A stretch of DNA of 64,000 bases from assembly GCA_910574995.1 (NCBI GenBank), contig CAJTCS010000002.1, forward strand, positions 248,001 to 312,000, written 5' to 3'. The notes beneath the pieces were generated by a model. It did not search any database. It saw nothing but the letters and a program-made list of their open reading frames with translations, and was not told the origin of the DNA. Of the stretch, positions 25,018-33,793 are shown piece by piece. The position numbers and the translations under genes were made by a program. Position 1 is the first letter of the stretch. Each line of letters opens with the position of its first letter. The stretch is from Oscillospiraceae bacterium. GTDB lineage: Bacteria; Bacillota; Clostridia; Oscillospirales; Acutalibacteraceae.

Positions 25018-26910
25018 TTACATGATCTGGCAGACCTTTTGGGCAAATCCCGCCGGGTCTTCCAAGGCCACGCCCTCAATAAGCAAGGCCTGGCCATAGA
25101 GTATCTCCGCATACAGGGCGACCTTTTCCTTATCAGACTGGAACAGTTCCTGCAGCCGGGCAAACACTGGATGCTGGGGATTCAGCTCCAACACCCGCTG
25201 TGCCTTGATTTTCTCCTGGGCGGGCATAGCGTTCAGTACCTTTTCCATCTCGGTAGAAATCATGCCGTCTGTGCTGATGCACACCGGATGGCTTTTCAGC
25301 GTGCCAGACACCTTTACATCCTGGACCCGGTCCCCCAAGGCCTCTTGCATGGCAGCCAGCAGCTCCTTATTGTCCTGGGCCAGCTGTTGGGTCTTTTCTT
25401 TTTCCTCGTCGCTGCCAAGGTCCAGGCCCTCTGAAGCGATGTTCTTGAACTCTTTCTCCTCATATTTTTCCAAGATACGCAGGGCAAATTCGTCTACGTT
25501 GTCCGTCAGGCACAGCAGCTCATACCCTTTTTCCAGCACCGCTTCAGCCTGGGGCAGGCTGAGAATGCGCTCGGGCGTTTCGCCGCAGCCATAGTAAATA
25601 GCCTGCTGCCCCTGAGGCATACGGGAAACATACTCCGCTAAGGAAACCAGCTTTTTCTCTTTCGAGGATGTGAACAACACCAGGTCTTTCAGCTGGTCTT
25701 TCTTGGCGCCATATTCGTTGTACATACCAAACTTCAGCTGTAAGCCGAAGCTCTTCCAGAAAGCTTCATACTTCTCCCGGTCGTTTGTAAGCATCGCTTT
25801 CAGCTCGCTGGCGATTTTTTTCTCCAGCCGCCCGGCAATCAGCTTCAGCTGCCGGTCATGCTGCAGCATCTCCCGGGAAATGTTCAGGGAAAGATCTTGG
25901 GAATCTACCAGGCCCTTCACAAAGCTAAAGCAGTCTGGCAGAAGGTCGGCGCATTTGTCCATAATCAGCACGCCGCTGGCATACAGCTGCAGGCCCTTTT
26001 CATATTCCCGGGTATAGTAGTCCATGGGGGCTGTTTTAGGGATGAACAGCAAGGCGCTGTAGGTAGCGGCTCCCTCGGTAGAGGTGCGGATGGCCTGTAG
26101 GGGATCCTGCCAATCGTAGAATTTTTCCTTATAAAAAGCATGCAGTTCCTCATCTGTTACCTCGGCGCGGGCCTTCTTCCAGATGGGCACCATGCTGTTC
26201 AGGGTATCCGTCTCGTAGTATGTTTCATACTCGGGCTCTTTGCCCTCTTCCCCGGTCCCCTCTTTCAGCCGGGTCTTTTTCATCTCCATGCGGATGGGGT
26301 AGCGGATATAATCGGAATAACGCTTTACCAGCTGCCGCACCCGGTACTGGTCGGCAAATTCGCTGTACTTTTCGTCCTCTGTGTCCTCTTTCAACCACAG
26401 GGTGATGGTGGTGCCCCGGTCCGCCTTTTCGCAGGGGGCGATCTCATAGCCCTCCAGCCCCTGGGATTCCCACCGGTAGGCCTGCCCCTCGCCAAAAGCA
26501 AGGCTTTCCACCCGTACCCGGGCGCTGACCATGAAAGCGGAATAAAAGCCTACGCCGAACTGGCCGATGATGTCCACGTCTTCTTTCTTTTCGTTCTCGT
26601 TTTTAAACTGGAGCGAACCGCTTTTCGCAATGACCCCCAGGTTATTGTCCAGCTCCTGCTGGGTCATGCCTACGCCGTTATCCGTTATCGTGATTGTATG
26701 GGCCTCCGGGTCCAGGTCGATGCGGATATAAAAATCGTCCCGGCTAAGGCCCGTAGCCCCGTCTTCCAGGGTACGGTAATAGAGCTTGTCTATGGCGTCA
26801 CTGGCGTTGGAGATCAGTTCCCGCAGGAATATCTCCTTGTGGGTATAAATGGAGTTGATCATCAAGTCCATCAGCCGTTTTGATTCTGCCTGGAATTCTT
26901 TTAAAGCCAT
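25018..26910 (-). CDS. htpG: Molecular chaperone HtpG (Hsp90)
   Basis: The 630-residue protein begins with the GHKL ATPase domain: ELISNASDAIDK, DNGVGM and GQFGVGFYSAFM are all intact. The middle and C-terminal dimerisation domains are full length. The start is ATG 26910, where MALKEFQAESKRL is the family's usual beginning and a GGAAAGGAAG site lies upstream; the frame is open further back to 27135 but that part is not family-like. It heads a run of six genes to hflX (gaps below 40 bases or overlaps). No CIRCE element is present. Confidence 0.96.
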   Translation of the reverse strand: MALKEFQAESKRLMDLMINSIYTHKEIFLRELISNASDAIDKLYYRTLEDGATGLSRDDFYIRIDLDPEAHTITITDNGVGMTQQELDNNLGVIAKSGSLQFKNENEKKEDVDIIGQFGVGFYSAFMVSARVRVESLAFGEGQAYRWESQGLEGYEIAPCEKADRGTTITLWLKEDTEDEKYSEFADQYRVRQLVKRYSDYIRYPIRMEMKKTRLKEGTGEEGKEPEYETYYETDTLNSMVPIWKKARAEVTDEELHAFYKEKFYDWQDPLQAIRTSTEGAATYSALLFIPKTAPMDYYTREYEKGLQLYASGVLIMDKCADLLPDCFSFVKGLVDSQDLSLNISREMLQHDRQLKLIAGRLEKKIASELKAMLTNDREKYEAFWKSFGLQLKFGMYNEYGAKKDQLKDLVLFTSSKEKKLVSLAEYVSRMPQGQQAIYYGCGETPERILSLPQAEAVLEKGYELLCLTDNVDEFALRILEKYEEKEFKNIASEGLDLGSDEEKEKTQQLAQDNKELLAAMQEALGDRVQDVKVSGTLKSHPVCISTDGMISTEMEKVLNAMPAQEKIKAQRVLELNPQHPVFARLQELFQSDKEKVALYAEILYGQALLIEGVALEDPAGFAQKVCQIM

Positions 26911-26966
26911 TGTGCAAGACTTCCTTTCCTTGTCCCAGCCCATGGCGGCAGGCCGGACGTCCCAAA

Positions 26967-26994
26967 AATATATAGTAAAGCTATTGTAATACAA
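26967..26994 (-). promoter_or_regulatory. Sigma-A type promoter for the htpG unit
   Basis: Minus strand TTGTAT (26994-26989) and TATATT (26972-26967), spaced 16 bases, in an AT-rich patch that contrasts with its surroundings. Confidence 0.5.
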
Positions 26995-27117
26995 ATCGCG
27001 CATATATGCAAGCCCCCCAGCGCAAAGGGGCGAACCACGCCACATTGCTTTGCGGGAATCGCCGGAAAATCCCGCAGCCTCTTTGGCCATGCCCGGCGCA
27101 AACCCCGGCCCCCGGCT

Positions 27118-27155
27118 ACAACAAGGCCCCGGCATCCCTGCCAGGGCCTTGTTGT
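27118..27155 (-). terminator. Strong hairpin after the M50 protease gene
   Basis: ACAACAAGGCCC (27118-27129) pairs perfectly with GGGCCTTGTTGT (27144-27155). It lies 17 bases after the protease stop. There is no T-run after it on the minus strand, so termination may be weak. Confidence 0.4.
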
Positions 27156-27171
27156 GGCTGCTTACTTTCCT

Positions 27172-27771
27172 TTAATAAGTCTGATCCTGCCCCAGCACAA
27201 GGTAAAGCATCAGGTAGATGCTCAAGGCCAACAGGGTAAAATTATACCGGGTACGCAGTAAAATGGTGAACCCCAGGACAAACAGAGGCAATATGCATAC
27301 GGCCGATACCCATCGGCTGACCCGTTCGGCACGGGAGGGGCGCGTTATCCCCTCTAGGAGCCTATGCATCGCCAGGCCCCCGTCCAAGGGTTCGACAGGC
27401 AGCAGATGCAGCAGCCCTAATGCCAGGCTTCCCATTGCAAAAGCACCGCTTGCCTGGCCTGTCAATAGACAGAGTAAAAAGCACAGCAAGTTCGCCCCAG
27501 GCCCCGCTAAAGAAACAAGCATCCCCTGCCAGCCTGTCAGCCTTGCCCCCGGTGGCAGGGACATCCTACAGCCCAGGGCGGAAAGGGTCACTTGCCTTGG
27601 GGCCGTCCCCACAGCGCATAGGGCCAACAAATGCCCGCCCTCGTGGCAGAGCATGGCAAGCAAAAGGTCCGGGCATCTGTCCCCAGCGAATTGGCAGGCA
27701 AAGGCCAACAGGGCCAGGCAGGAAAACCCCATCTGCACCCGGCATGCCCCTGCTTGGAATTGGAAGTTCAC
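27172..27771 (-). CDS. M50-family site-2 protease (SpoIVFB-like) next to spoIVA
   Basis: The 199-residue membrane protein has the zinc motif HEGGH (His43-His47) in a transmembrane helix and the second site LLPVEPLDGG (Asp130), the SpoIVFB/YwhC-type equivalents of HExxH and NPDG. Five to six hydrophobic spans are predicted. In Bacillus the enzyme of this class, SpoIVFB, removes the pro-sequence of sigma-K in the mother cell and needs SpoIVFA. Here the gene overlaps by 4 bases a small single-pass protein and follows spoIVA in the same unit. A sporulation role is therefore likely but inferred; the substrate is not visible. Confidence 0.83.
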   Translation of the reverse strand: MNFQFQAGACRVQMGFSCLALLAFACQFAGDRCPDLLLAMLCHEGGHLLALCAVGTAPRQVTLSALGCRMSLPPGARLTGWQGMLVSLAGPGANLLCFLLCLLTGQASGAFAMGSLALGLLHLLPVEPLDGGLAMHRLLEGITRPSRAERVSRWVSAVCILPLFVLGFTILLRTRYNFTLLALSIYLMLYLVLGQDQTY

Positions 27772-28133
27772 AGCTGCTGCGCCCCCGGCCCAATCAGTTC
27801 TATCCCTTTCGATGGGGTAGGCGCCGGCGTGGGGGCCGGGCTTCCAGAAGGCTGTGCCCCTGCTTCCACTTGGAAAAAAGCAGAAAGCTTGGGAAGGTCA
27901 ATTTGCTGGGCCTGTTCCGCATGGTATCGGGCGGCGATCTTCTCATAAGCCGGGTGGCCAGTAAACCGCATATATGCCAGAGCCGCCAGGGCCAGGGCGC
28001 ACAACGCCGCCTGGAAAAGGGGCACTGTGGAAAGCCCGCCACTTTTCACCTCTCCGGCCGCTGGTTCCAGCTCCTGGGGATCTTCCTCCTCTCCCAGGCT
28101 GTCTATCTCGTCCAGCTGTTCCCAATCCTGCAT
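27768..28133 (-). CDS. Single-pass membrane protein between spoIVA and the M50 protease (possible SpoIVFA-like partner)
   Basis: This 121-residue protein is not recognised by sequence. An acidic N-terminus (DWEQLDEIDSLGEEEDPQEL) leads to one transmembrane span at about residues 39-58, then an outer segment of 60 residues ending in a proline/alanine-rich tail with PTPAPTPSKG. It lies 3 bases after the spoIVA stop and overlaps the protease start by 4 bases, so all three are translated together. By position and topology it could be a regulator of the protease, as SpoIVFA is for SpoIVFB, but it has no LytM/M23 domain. Confidence 0.72.
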   Translation of the reverse strand: MQDWEQLDEIDSLGEEEDPQELEPAAGEVKSGGLSTVPLFQAALCALALAALAYMRFTGHPAYEKIAARYHAEQAQQIDLPKLSAFFQVEAGAQPSGSPAPTPAPTPSKGIELIGPGAQQL

Positions 28134-28136
28134 ACG

Positions 28137-29612
28137 CTACAAAATGATGCACAGCAGGCCGTTGCAGCCGTCGTTTATGATGCGTTCGATGGTCTCCCGT
28201 ACCTTTTCCCGGGCGTCCAGGGGCATACGGTACAGCTTGTTGTGCATGCCCTCGTTGACCAGGGAATGCAGGGACTTGCCAAAAATATTGGATTCCCAGA
28301 TTTTCACCGGGTTCTCCTCAAACTCTTTCAAGAGGTACAGCACCAGCTCTTCCGACTGCTGCTCGGACCCTACAATGGGGGTGATCTCTGTGTTGATCTG
28401 GGTGCGCAGCATGTGGATGGAGGGGGCCGTAGCCTTCAACCGGATACCATATTTGCCGTTTTGTTTTAAAATCTGCGGTTCTTCCAGGGTCAGCTCCTCT
28501 ACATCGGGCATGACGATGCCATAGCCCGTCTCCAATACGTCGTCATAGGCCTGGCGCAGCTTCTGGAAGGTCTTGCGTATCTCCGTCATTTCCAACAGTT
28601 GGCTTAAAAGCTGGGACTCGTTCTGGATATCCAACTCGGTCTTTTCGCTTAGGACACGGTAGAACAGGGACTGGTCCAGCACCAGACGGGCGGTGCTGCG
28701 TCCGCTGCCCAGGTCTATCTGCTGCACATCCACTGTCTGTATATATTCGCAGCCCTTCACCGACTCCAGCAAGCCGCGCACCTGGCACATGCGGCTGATG
28801 GAGCTTATCCCCCGCAAGGTTTCCAAAACGGAAGAGAACAGCCAGTGGGTGGGCTCTAGGGCCGTTACCCAGCCTGGGGCCTCCAGCTCTATCTCACGCA
28901 CGGGGAACTGGTACAGTAGGTTCGCGATGATATCCTTGATGCCCTGCTCGGTAATATCGATGCAGTTAACTGGCAGCACGGGCACGCCATATTTCCCGGA
29001 AAGGGACGACGCCAGCTCTCGTGCCATGGGTGTTGACGGGTCTACACAGTTCAGCAGCATGACAAAGGGGCGGTCTGTCTGGCGCAGTTCGGCGATGACC
29101 CGCTCTTCCGCTTCCTCATACTCCTCCCGTGGGATCTCGCTGATAGAGCCGTCGGTGGTGATGACAAGGCCGATGGTGGAGTGTTCCGTAATGACCTTTT
29201 TTGTGCCGATCTCCGCTGCCATGTTGAAAGGGATAGGCTCTTCGAACCAGGGGGTACGTACCATGCGGGGCTGGTCTTCCTCGATATATCCAATGGCGCT
29301 GGGCACGATATAACCCACGCAGTCGATCATACGTACATGGAACATGGCGTCCTCGTCGATCTCTACTGAAACCGCCTGCTCGGGGATGAACTTAGGTTCG
29401 GTGGTCATGATGGTGCGCCCGGCCGCCGACTGGGGCAGCTCGTCGACGGCGCGCTCCCGCTGGAGGCCGTCAGGGATATTGGGGATGACGACCGTGTCCA
29501 TAAACTTCTTGATGAAAGTGGACTTCCCTGTACGCACCGGCCCCACCACGCCAATGTAGATCTCCCCGCCGGTACGGTCCTGTATATCCTTATATACATT
29601 GAATCCTTCCAT
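28137..29612 (-). CDS. spoIVA: Stage IV sporulation protein A, spore coat ATPase
   Basis: The 491-residue protein equals the family's usual length of 492. The N-terminal ATPase has the Walker A motif GPVRTGKST (Gly24-Thr32) and the Sensor-like TTDGS region; the C-terminal part ends in hydrophobic CNGLLCIIL, which anchors it to the forespore surface via SpoVM. SpoIVA polymerises with ATP hydrolysis and forms the base of the coat around the outer forespore membrane. Expression is normally by sigma-E in the mother cell. It follows the SipL-like gene by 122 bases; a small TTGGAC/GTCCAA hairpin (29637-29652) precedes its GAGAGG site. Confidence 0.96.
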   Translation of the reverse strand: MEGFNVYKDIQDRTGGEIYIGVVGPVRTGKSTFIKKFMDTVVIPNIPDGLQRERAVDELPQSAAGRTIMTTEPKFIPEQAVSVEIDEDAMFHVRMIDCVGYIVPSAIGYIEEDQPRMVRTPWFEEPIPFNMAAEIGTKKVITEHSTIGLVITTDGSISEIPREEYEEAEERVIAELRQTDRPFVMLLNCVDPSTPMARELASSLSGKYGVPVLPVNCIDITEQGIKDIIANLLYQFPVREIELEAPGWVTALEPTHWLFSSVLETLRGISSISRMCQVRGLLESVKGCEYIQTVDVQQIDLGSGRSTARLVLDQSLFYRVLSEKTELDIQNESQLLSQLLEMTEIRKTFQKLRQAYDDVLETGYGIVMPDVEELTLEEPQILKQNGKYGIRLKATAPSIHMLRTQINTEITPIVGSEQQSEELVLYLLKEFEENPVKIWESNIFGKSLHSLVNEGMHNKLYRMPLDAREKVRETIERIINDGCNGLLCIIL

Positions 29613-29734
29613 ATGTTACCTCTCGAATCTCATATTTTGGACTGCCGTCCAAGCCTGCCTTACGGGGTTTTCCCTTTGAAAAAACTTCCGCAAGAATCTT
29701 CCAAAAAACTGCGCATGGCCTAACGGGGCGCCTG

Positions 29735-31282
29735 TCATCCCCGGTTCGTAATGATAATGGGCTGGGCGGCAGGGACGGAATCCTCGAACAGCTCGTTCTG
29801 GCTGCGGATATCGGAAAGCAGGGCCCGGTGGGCCTTGGCAATATCCCAAAGCTTTTCCCCGGCGCTGGCGTAATACAACAGGAAACGGGACCGCTTCTCG
29901 AACTGCTGGAAATCCGGAGAGTTTTCATCCGCCCCAGCGGAGATCAGGTACTTCACGCTGCTGGCCGCATATAAAAGGGAGGTGACCGCTGTTTCGGCCG
30001 ACACCTCTACCGTGTTCTTGTCGGCAATGCGGTATTCCCACACGTCCGTACGGGCGCTGGTCTGGCACTTGCCCGCTTCCGGCTCCCCACGTTCAGTGGT
30101 AAAGCTGTGGTCAAAGGGCTGTTCCCCATAAAGGATACGCCCCTGGGCGTTCACATACAGCATAGAGATCGTGTACTTCACCCGGTAGGTAAGTTTCCCC
30201 TTTTCCCAGGAGGACTGTACGCTCTCCTGTTCGCACCACAGATCCAGCACTCGTTGTATCTCTTCCCCAGAAAGCGCCAAGGTACACTTTTTCTTCAGCA
30301 CTTCGGATACCACGCCGTGCACCTGGGTAAAGGCGCTTTGCCCATAGCGCAGCTCTAGCGGCGCTTCTACCGAATAGGCGTCGTCGATGATTTCCACTTC
30401 GCAGGCCTTATACAGGAATGCCAACAGAAAAGCCTTCACCACCACCGATACCCCTGTGTTCTCCCCCACATCGTCCTCTTTTGGGGTCAAAGCGCATTCG
30501 CCGGTCACAATGCGCAGGTCGCAGATACACCCCTCTTCTGCCCCGGCGCAATCGATGAGCTGGCTGAAATCGATAGAAGCCGTCATCTTTTCCAAGGTTG
30601 ACCCATCAACCGAAGAGGCGTACAAAAAACTTACGTCCGCCGCGCCGCTGACAGAGAGGCGTTCCTCAGAAAGGCGGCTCTCCACCACCCGGCAACACAC
30701 GTCCCTCCGCAGGATGCTCTCAATGGGAGGCTTCCCGTTTTTCAAGGGCAAGTAGTCCTCTATGGTAAACTGGTGGCACACCGCGTTTATAGCCTGATGG
30801 GCCGGGAATGTCCTGCCGCGGCGCTCGATAGCGGGCTCGTCGATGGCGCAGGTGATAAGCTCTTTTTTTTGCACCACCGCCAGTACCTGCAGGGATACGG
30901 CGGCATGGAGGTCCACCCGGCGGGCGCTGACAGCCCGGCATGTCATGTGGAGCATAGAGGCCCGTACACAGGCTACAGCCTTTTCCTCTGTAGACTTGAG
31001 CTTGATGCTAGCGGTAAAATCCTTAGTAAATTCGCAGCACCGCACGCAGTCCCCTTTTGCATCTAGATACAGCACCCGCACATCGCACAAGCCGTCTACG
31101 GCCAGGGTGTCGCCGGAGATCATATAGGACGAAATCTCTGGCACAACGCGGCACTTCAGCAGCTTCTGGATGTCCGGACAGTAATCTGGCAGATTGTATT
31201 CGGTATCCACGGGCGTTTCATAGCTGCCGTCGAATACGGGGTCAAAATATTCATAGGGCTGGGTCTTGATTTTTGCCTGCAT
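29735..31282 (-). CDS. sipL: SipL-like spore coat morphogenetic protein (SPOCS/DUF3794 repeats plus C-terminal LysM)
   Basis: From ATG 31282 (AGGAGAGG upstream) the protein has 515 residues. The N-terminal and middle parts hold SPOCS/DUF3794 modules, seen as PVDTEYNLPDYCPDIQKLL and two later beta-rich copies. The last 50 residues form a LysM-like domain (YYASAGEKLWDIAKAH). This is the domain order of Clostridioides difficile SipL, which binds SpoIVA through its LysM domain and localises coat proteins. In C. difficile the two genes are apart; here sipL lies directly upstream of spoIVA, so partners would be made together. An upstream start at 31369 is rejected for lack of a ribosome site and poor fit. 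Confidence 0.87.
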   Translation of the reverse strand: MQAKIKTQPYEYFDPVFDGSYETPVDTEYNLPDYCPDIQKLLKCRVVPEISSYMISGDTLAVDGLCDVRVLYLDAKGDCVRCCEFTKDFTASIKLKSTEEKAVACVRASMLHMTCRAVSARRVDLHAAVSLQVLAVVQKKELITCAIDEPAIERRGRTFPAHQAINAVCHQFTIEDYLPLKNGKPPIESILRRDVCCRVVESRLSEERLSVSGAADVSFLYASSVDGSTLEKMTASIDFSQLIDCAGAEEGCICDLRIVTGECALTPKEDDVGENTGVSVVVKAFLLAFLYKACEVEIIDDAYSVEAPLELRYGQSAFTQVHGVVSEVLKKKCTLALSGEEIQRVLDLWCEQESVQSSWEKGKLTYRVKYTISMLYVNAQGRILYGEQPFDHSFTTERGEPEAGKCQTSARTDVWEYRIADKNTVEVSAETAVTSLLYAASSVKYLISAGADENSPDFQQFEKRSRFLLYYASAGEKLWDIAKAHRALLSDIRSQNELFEDSVPAAQPIIITNRG

Positions 31283-31312
31283 ACATGATCCTCTCCTTTT
31301 GCTTTCTACCTC

Positions 31313-31341
31313 ATGTCTATGCGTGCCTTCGGCAAATAAGA
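31313..31341 (-). promoter_or_regulatory. Possible sigma-E promoter for the sipL-spoIVA unit
   Basis: Minus strand TCTTATT (31341-31335) and CATAGACAT (31321-31313) spaced 13 bases, resembling the sigma-E pattern (ATA-rich -35, CATACA-T -10). The -35 match is weak. It fits the mother-cell timing known for both genes. Confidence 0.35.
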
Positions 31342-31360
31342 ACCTGTACCCACAACCAGC

Positions 31361-31416
31361 AAAAAGCATCCGGCCCGACGGCTGTGCTGGGACATACCGC
31401 CGGACCGGATGCTTTT
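31361..31416 (-). terminator. Rho-independent terminator of the AraC gene
   Basis: AAAAGCATCCGG (31362-31373) pairs perfectly with CCGGATGCTTTT (31405-31416), with further pairing possible inside. On the minus strand it ends in TTTTT. It insulates the sipL unit from the sugar genes. Confidence 0.7.
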
Positions 31417-31439
31417 CGCCTGGCCCTTCTATTCCATTT

Positions 31440-32276
31440 TTACGTTCCCTCCCCCGGGCCCCGCCCCCTGCGGGACTGCTTGCGGTATTGCAGGGGAGTC
31501 ATACCATACTGCTGGCGGAAAACCCGGAAGAAAGACCGTTGGCTTTCAAAGCCCGCCTCTTCCCCGGCTTCTGTCACAGACAGCTCTGTATCCTGCAAGA
31601 TGGCCTGGGCATAGGAAAGGCGGATGCGGGCCAGATAAGCGGGGAAACCCTGGCCTACCTTTTCAGAGAACACACGGGAGAGCCGCCCAGGGCTGGCCCC
31701 AACCCCCTGCGCCACCATGGAAAGCGTCAAGGGCTCGCGGTAATGCTTGTTCACATAATGCACGACTTGCCAAAGCAGGTCCTGATGGTCCGCGCTGCGG
31801 CCCTGACGCAGCTTTAAGCTGGGCTGGGCACGCGCCAAAATCAATTGCATAAGCGGGCCGTACACAGCGGCATCCGGCTCCGCCCGCCCATATTCCTCTG
31901 CCAGCTGGCCAATGGCATAAAGGATATTGGAATGGGGATTATCCAGGAAGGGGCATTCCGGGCAGGAGCGTAACAGCGTATCCAAGTGCCCACCTGTACA
32001 AGACAAGTCGGCGATAAGCATAATGATAGACGCTTCCCGCGGCGCTTTTTGATAGCTGTGTATCTGGTTGGGGAATACCACAGCTAGATGCCCAGCCGCC
32101 AACACTGTGCTGCTCTTCCCCACCGTAACGCCCATTTCCCCTTCCTCTACATACAGCAGTTCCAACTGGGGGTGCAAGTGGGGCGGGAAAGAAAAGCCGG
32201 GGCCGGAAATAGCTTGGAATCCCGGTTTGCGGTCTTCAAAAAAAGCACGGCGTTCCACAGGCCCCTCCTTTCCCAC
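31440..32276 (-). CDS. AraC-family transcriptional regulator with cupin sensor domain
   Basis: This 278-residue regulator has an N-terminal cupin (FPPHLHPQLELLYVEEGEM) and a C-terminal pair of helix-turn-helix motifs (SMVAQGVGASPGRLSRVF and TEAGEEAGFESQRSFFRVFR). AraC proteins of this shape bind a small sugar-like or metabolite ligand in the cupin and activate neighbouring genes. It is 27 bases after the TIM-barrel isomerase and in the same direction, so it probably controls that cluster. The ligand is unknown. Confidence 0.9.
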   Translation of the reverse strand: MGKEGPVERRAFFEDRKPGFQAISGPGFSFPPHLHPQLELLYVEEGEMGVTVGKSSTVLAAGHLAVVFPNQIHSYQKAPREASIIMLIADLSCTGGHLDTLLRSCPECPFLDNPHSNILYAIGQLAEEYGRAEPDAAVYGPLMQLILARAQPSLKLRQGRSADHQDLLWQVVHYVNKHYREPLTLSMVAQGVGASPGRLSRVFSEKVGQGFPAYLARIRLSYAQAILQDTELSVTEAGEEAGFESQRSFFRVFRQQYGMTPLQYRKQSRRGRGPGEGT

Positions 32277-32303
32277 TCTTTTACCTTTTTATATTGTATA
32301 CGG

Positions 32304-33131
32304 TCAAACCCCCAGCACATCCCGAAGGTAGATACGGGAAACCTCTGCCGAGTGGAAATTGCATACCTCGGGCCGGTCCAGCTCGACACAAAGGACGCCG
32401 TCGAAGCCGACCTCTTCCAAAGCGGCCTTTACCGCCGGGAAATCCACAGTGCCATGGCCCAACGCCCGGAAAGAGGCCATTTTGTCCCGGCCTTCCGCCT
32501 TGGATAAGGCATAAGCGTCCACATCCTTCAGGTGCATATAAGCGATACGGCTGCCATACTTACGGATCAAGGCCGCCGGGTCCATGCCCGCCAGGGTGGT
32601 GTGGGCCGTGTCGAAGCAGAAAGAGACGTGCTCCGGCTTGGTATGGGCTGCAAAATAGTCGATGTCACTCTCGCTGAACACACAGGTGCCAAAATGGGGG
32701 TGGAAGCATACGGTAACCCCTTTCCCTTTGGCATACTCGCCCAGGCGGTTGGCGATCTCGCAGATTTTATCGATCATTTCCGGGCTGGTGGGCCGCTCGA
32801 AGGGCTCTTCACCAAAGCCCCCATGCTGGCAGTTATACCACTTGCCGCCGATAGCCGCTAGGAAGTCTACCTGCTCCATTGCGGTGCGCAGGGATTCCTC
32901 TACATCCAGGGTGAAGTGCCCGTATAGGTTCACCAGTTCTACGCCGCACTCCTCCGCCAGCTTTGTAAGCTCGGAGGGGTCGTCCTTATAATAGTCTCGG
33001 ATAAAGGCAAAGTTTTCTACCGTGTCATAGCCTAAAAATTTACATTCCCTAAAGCTCTGCTCCAACTGCTTTTTGGCTTCCTGCGGTTCCCGGCTTTGGA
33101 TCCAAGTCCAGCCCGTATACGCTGCTTTCAT
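32304..33131 (-). CDS. Sugar phosphate isomerase/epimerase (xylose-isomerase-like TIM barrel)
   Basis: The 275-residue AP-endonuclease-2 family TIM barrel has typical metal-ligand regions: HPHFGTCV (His/Glu ligands), SFCFDTAHT (Asp, His) and IAYMHLKDVD (His). Members act on myo-inositol derivatives, hydroxypyruvate or keto-sugars; the precise substrate is open. Close neighbours are a Gfo/Idh/MocA oxidoreductase, a VOC protein and an AraC regulator, a combination typical of inositol or uncommon sugar breakdown. Confidence 0.87.
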   Translation of the reverse strand: MKAAYTGWTWIQSREPQEAKKQLEQSFRECKFLGYDTVENFAFIRDYYKDDPSELTKLAEECGVELVNLYGHFTLDVEESLRTAMEQVDFLAAIGGKWYNCQHGGFGEEPFERPTSPEMIDKICEIANRLGEYAKGKGVTVCFHPHFGTCVFSESDIDYFAAHTKPEHVSFCFDTAHTTLAGMDPAALIRKYGSRIAYMHLKDVDAYALSKAEGRDKMASFRALGHGTVDFPAVKAALEEVGFDGVLCVELDRPEVCNFHSAEVSRIYLRDVLGV

Positions 33132-33276
33132 ACATACCGCTCCTTTTGTATTTTTTATTTTCCCCTGGAGAGCCGCCCATAGGCCCGCGCTTGTGCCGTG
33201 TCTAAAAGCCTGACGGCCCCCCGCTGCTTTTCAGCTTCCTCCCAGCCTGGCCGTATGTTCCGGCTTTCAAGCCCTA

Positions 33277-33642
33277 TCACCGCGCCGGCACGATCTCGAT
33301 CCAGTAGCCGTCCGGGTCATAGATGAAATAAATGCCCATCTCCGGGTTTTCAAAACAGATACAGCCCAGTTCCTGATGCCGGGCGTGGAACGACTCATAT
33401 TCGTCGGTGACGAAGGCCAGGTGGTACTCCAGATCCCCCAGGTTATAAGGGGTCCCCCGATCCCGCAGCCAGGTCAGCTCCAGCTTGAAATCATTCTCCT
33501 GGTTTTTCAAAAAAACGATTTTTAAGGAACCGTCTGGGGCTTCTACCTCCCGCGCAGGGGCCAGCCCCAGCGCCTTTTTGTAAAAATCCAGGCTTTTCTC
33601 CAGGTCGAACACATTGAAATTAAAATGGTCAAAACGGATCAT
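33277..33642 (-). CDS. VOC-family (glyoxalase-like) metalloprotein
   Basis: This 121-residue protein has the glyoxalase I layout, MIRFDHFNFNVFDLEKSLDF at the start and GYWIEIVP with the metal Glu at the end, plus HLAFVT in the middle. It would isomerise or dismantle an activated small molecule such as methylglyoxal-thiol adduct. It is the last close relative in the sugar cluster, 151 bases after the Gfo/Idh gene and 145 before the isomerase. It is unlike the other VOC gene in the window (18507-18887). Confidence 0.82.
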   Translation of the reverse strand: MIRFDHFNFNVFDLEKSLDFYKKALGLAPAREVEAPDGSLKIVFLKNQENDFKLELTWLRDRGTPYNLGDLEYHLAFVTDEYESFHARHQELGCICFENPEMGIYFIYDPDGYWIEIVPAR

Positions 33643-33793
33643 ATCGATCCCTCCTCATACCCTTTTTCTAAGATTGGGATGTGCATATTGTGTTTTCCCC
33701 CTAAGTTTGCAAAGACCCCGGCTACATGGCAGCCCCGGGGCGGGCCCCACATTAACCATGCCATTCTCGGAAAGGCCAAAGGCGTATAAAACC

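Noticed and set aside
26911-27135. Longer start for htpG
   Set aside because: The extra 75 residues are not Hsp90-like; the promoter and ribosome site point to ATG 26910.
26911-27171. CIRCE heat-shock operator before htpG
   Set aside because: TTAGCACTC and its inverted copy are not present.
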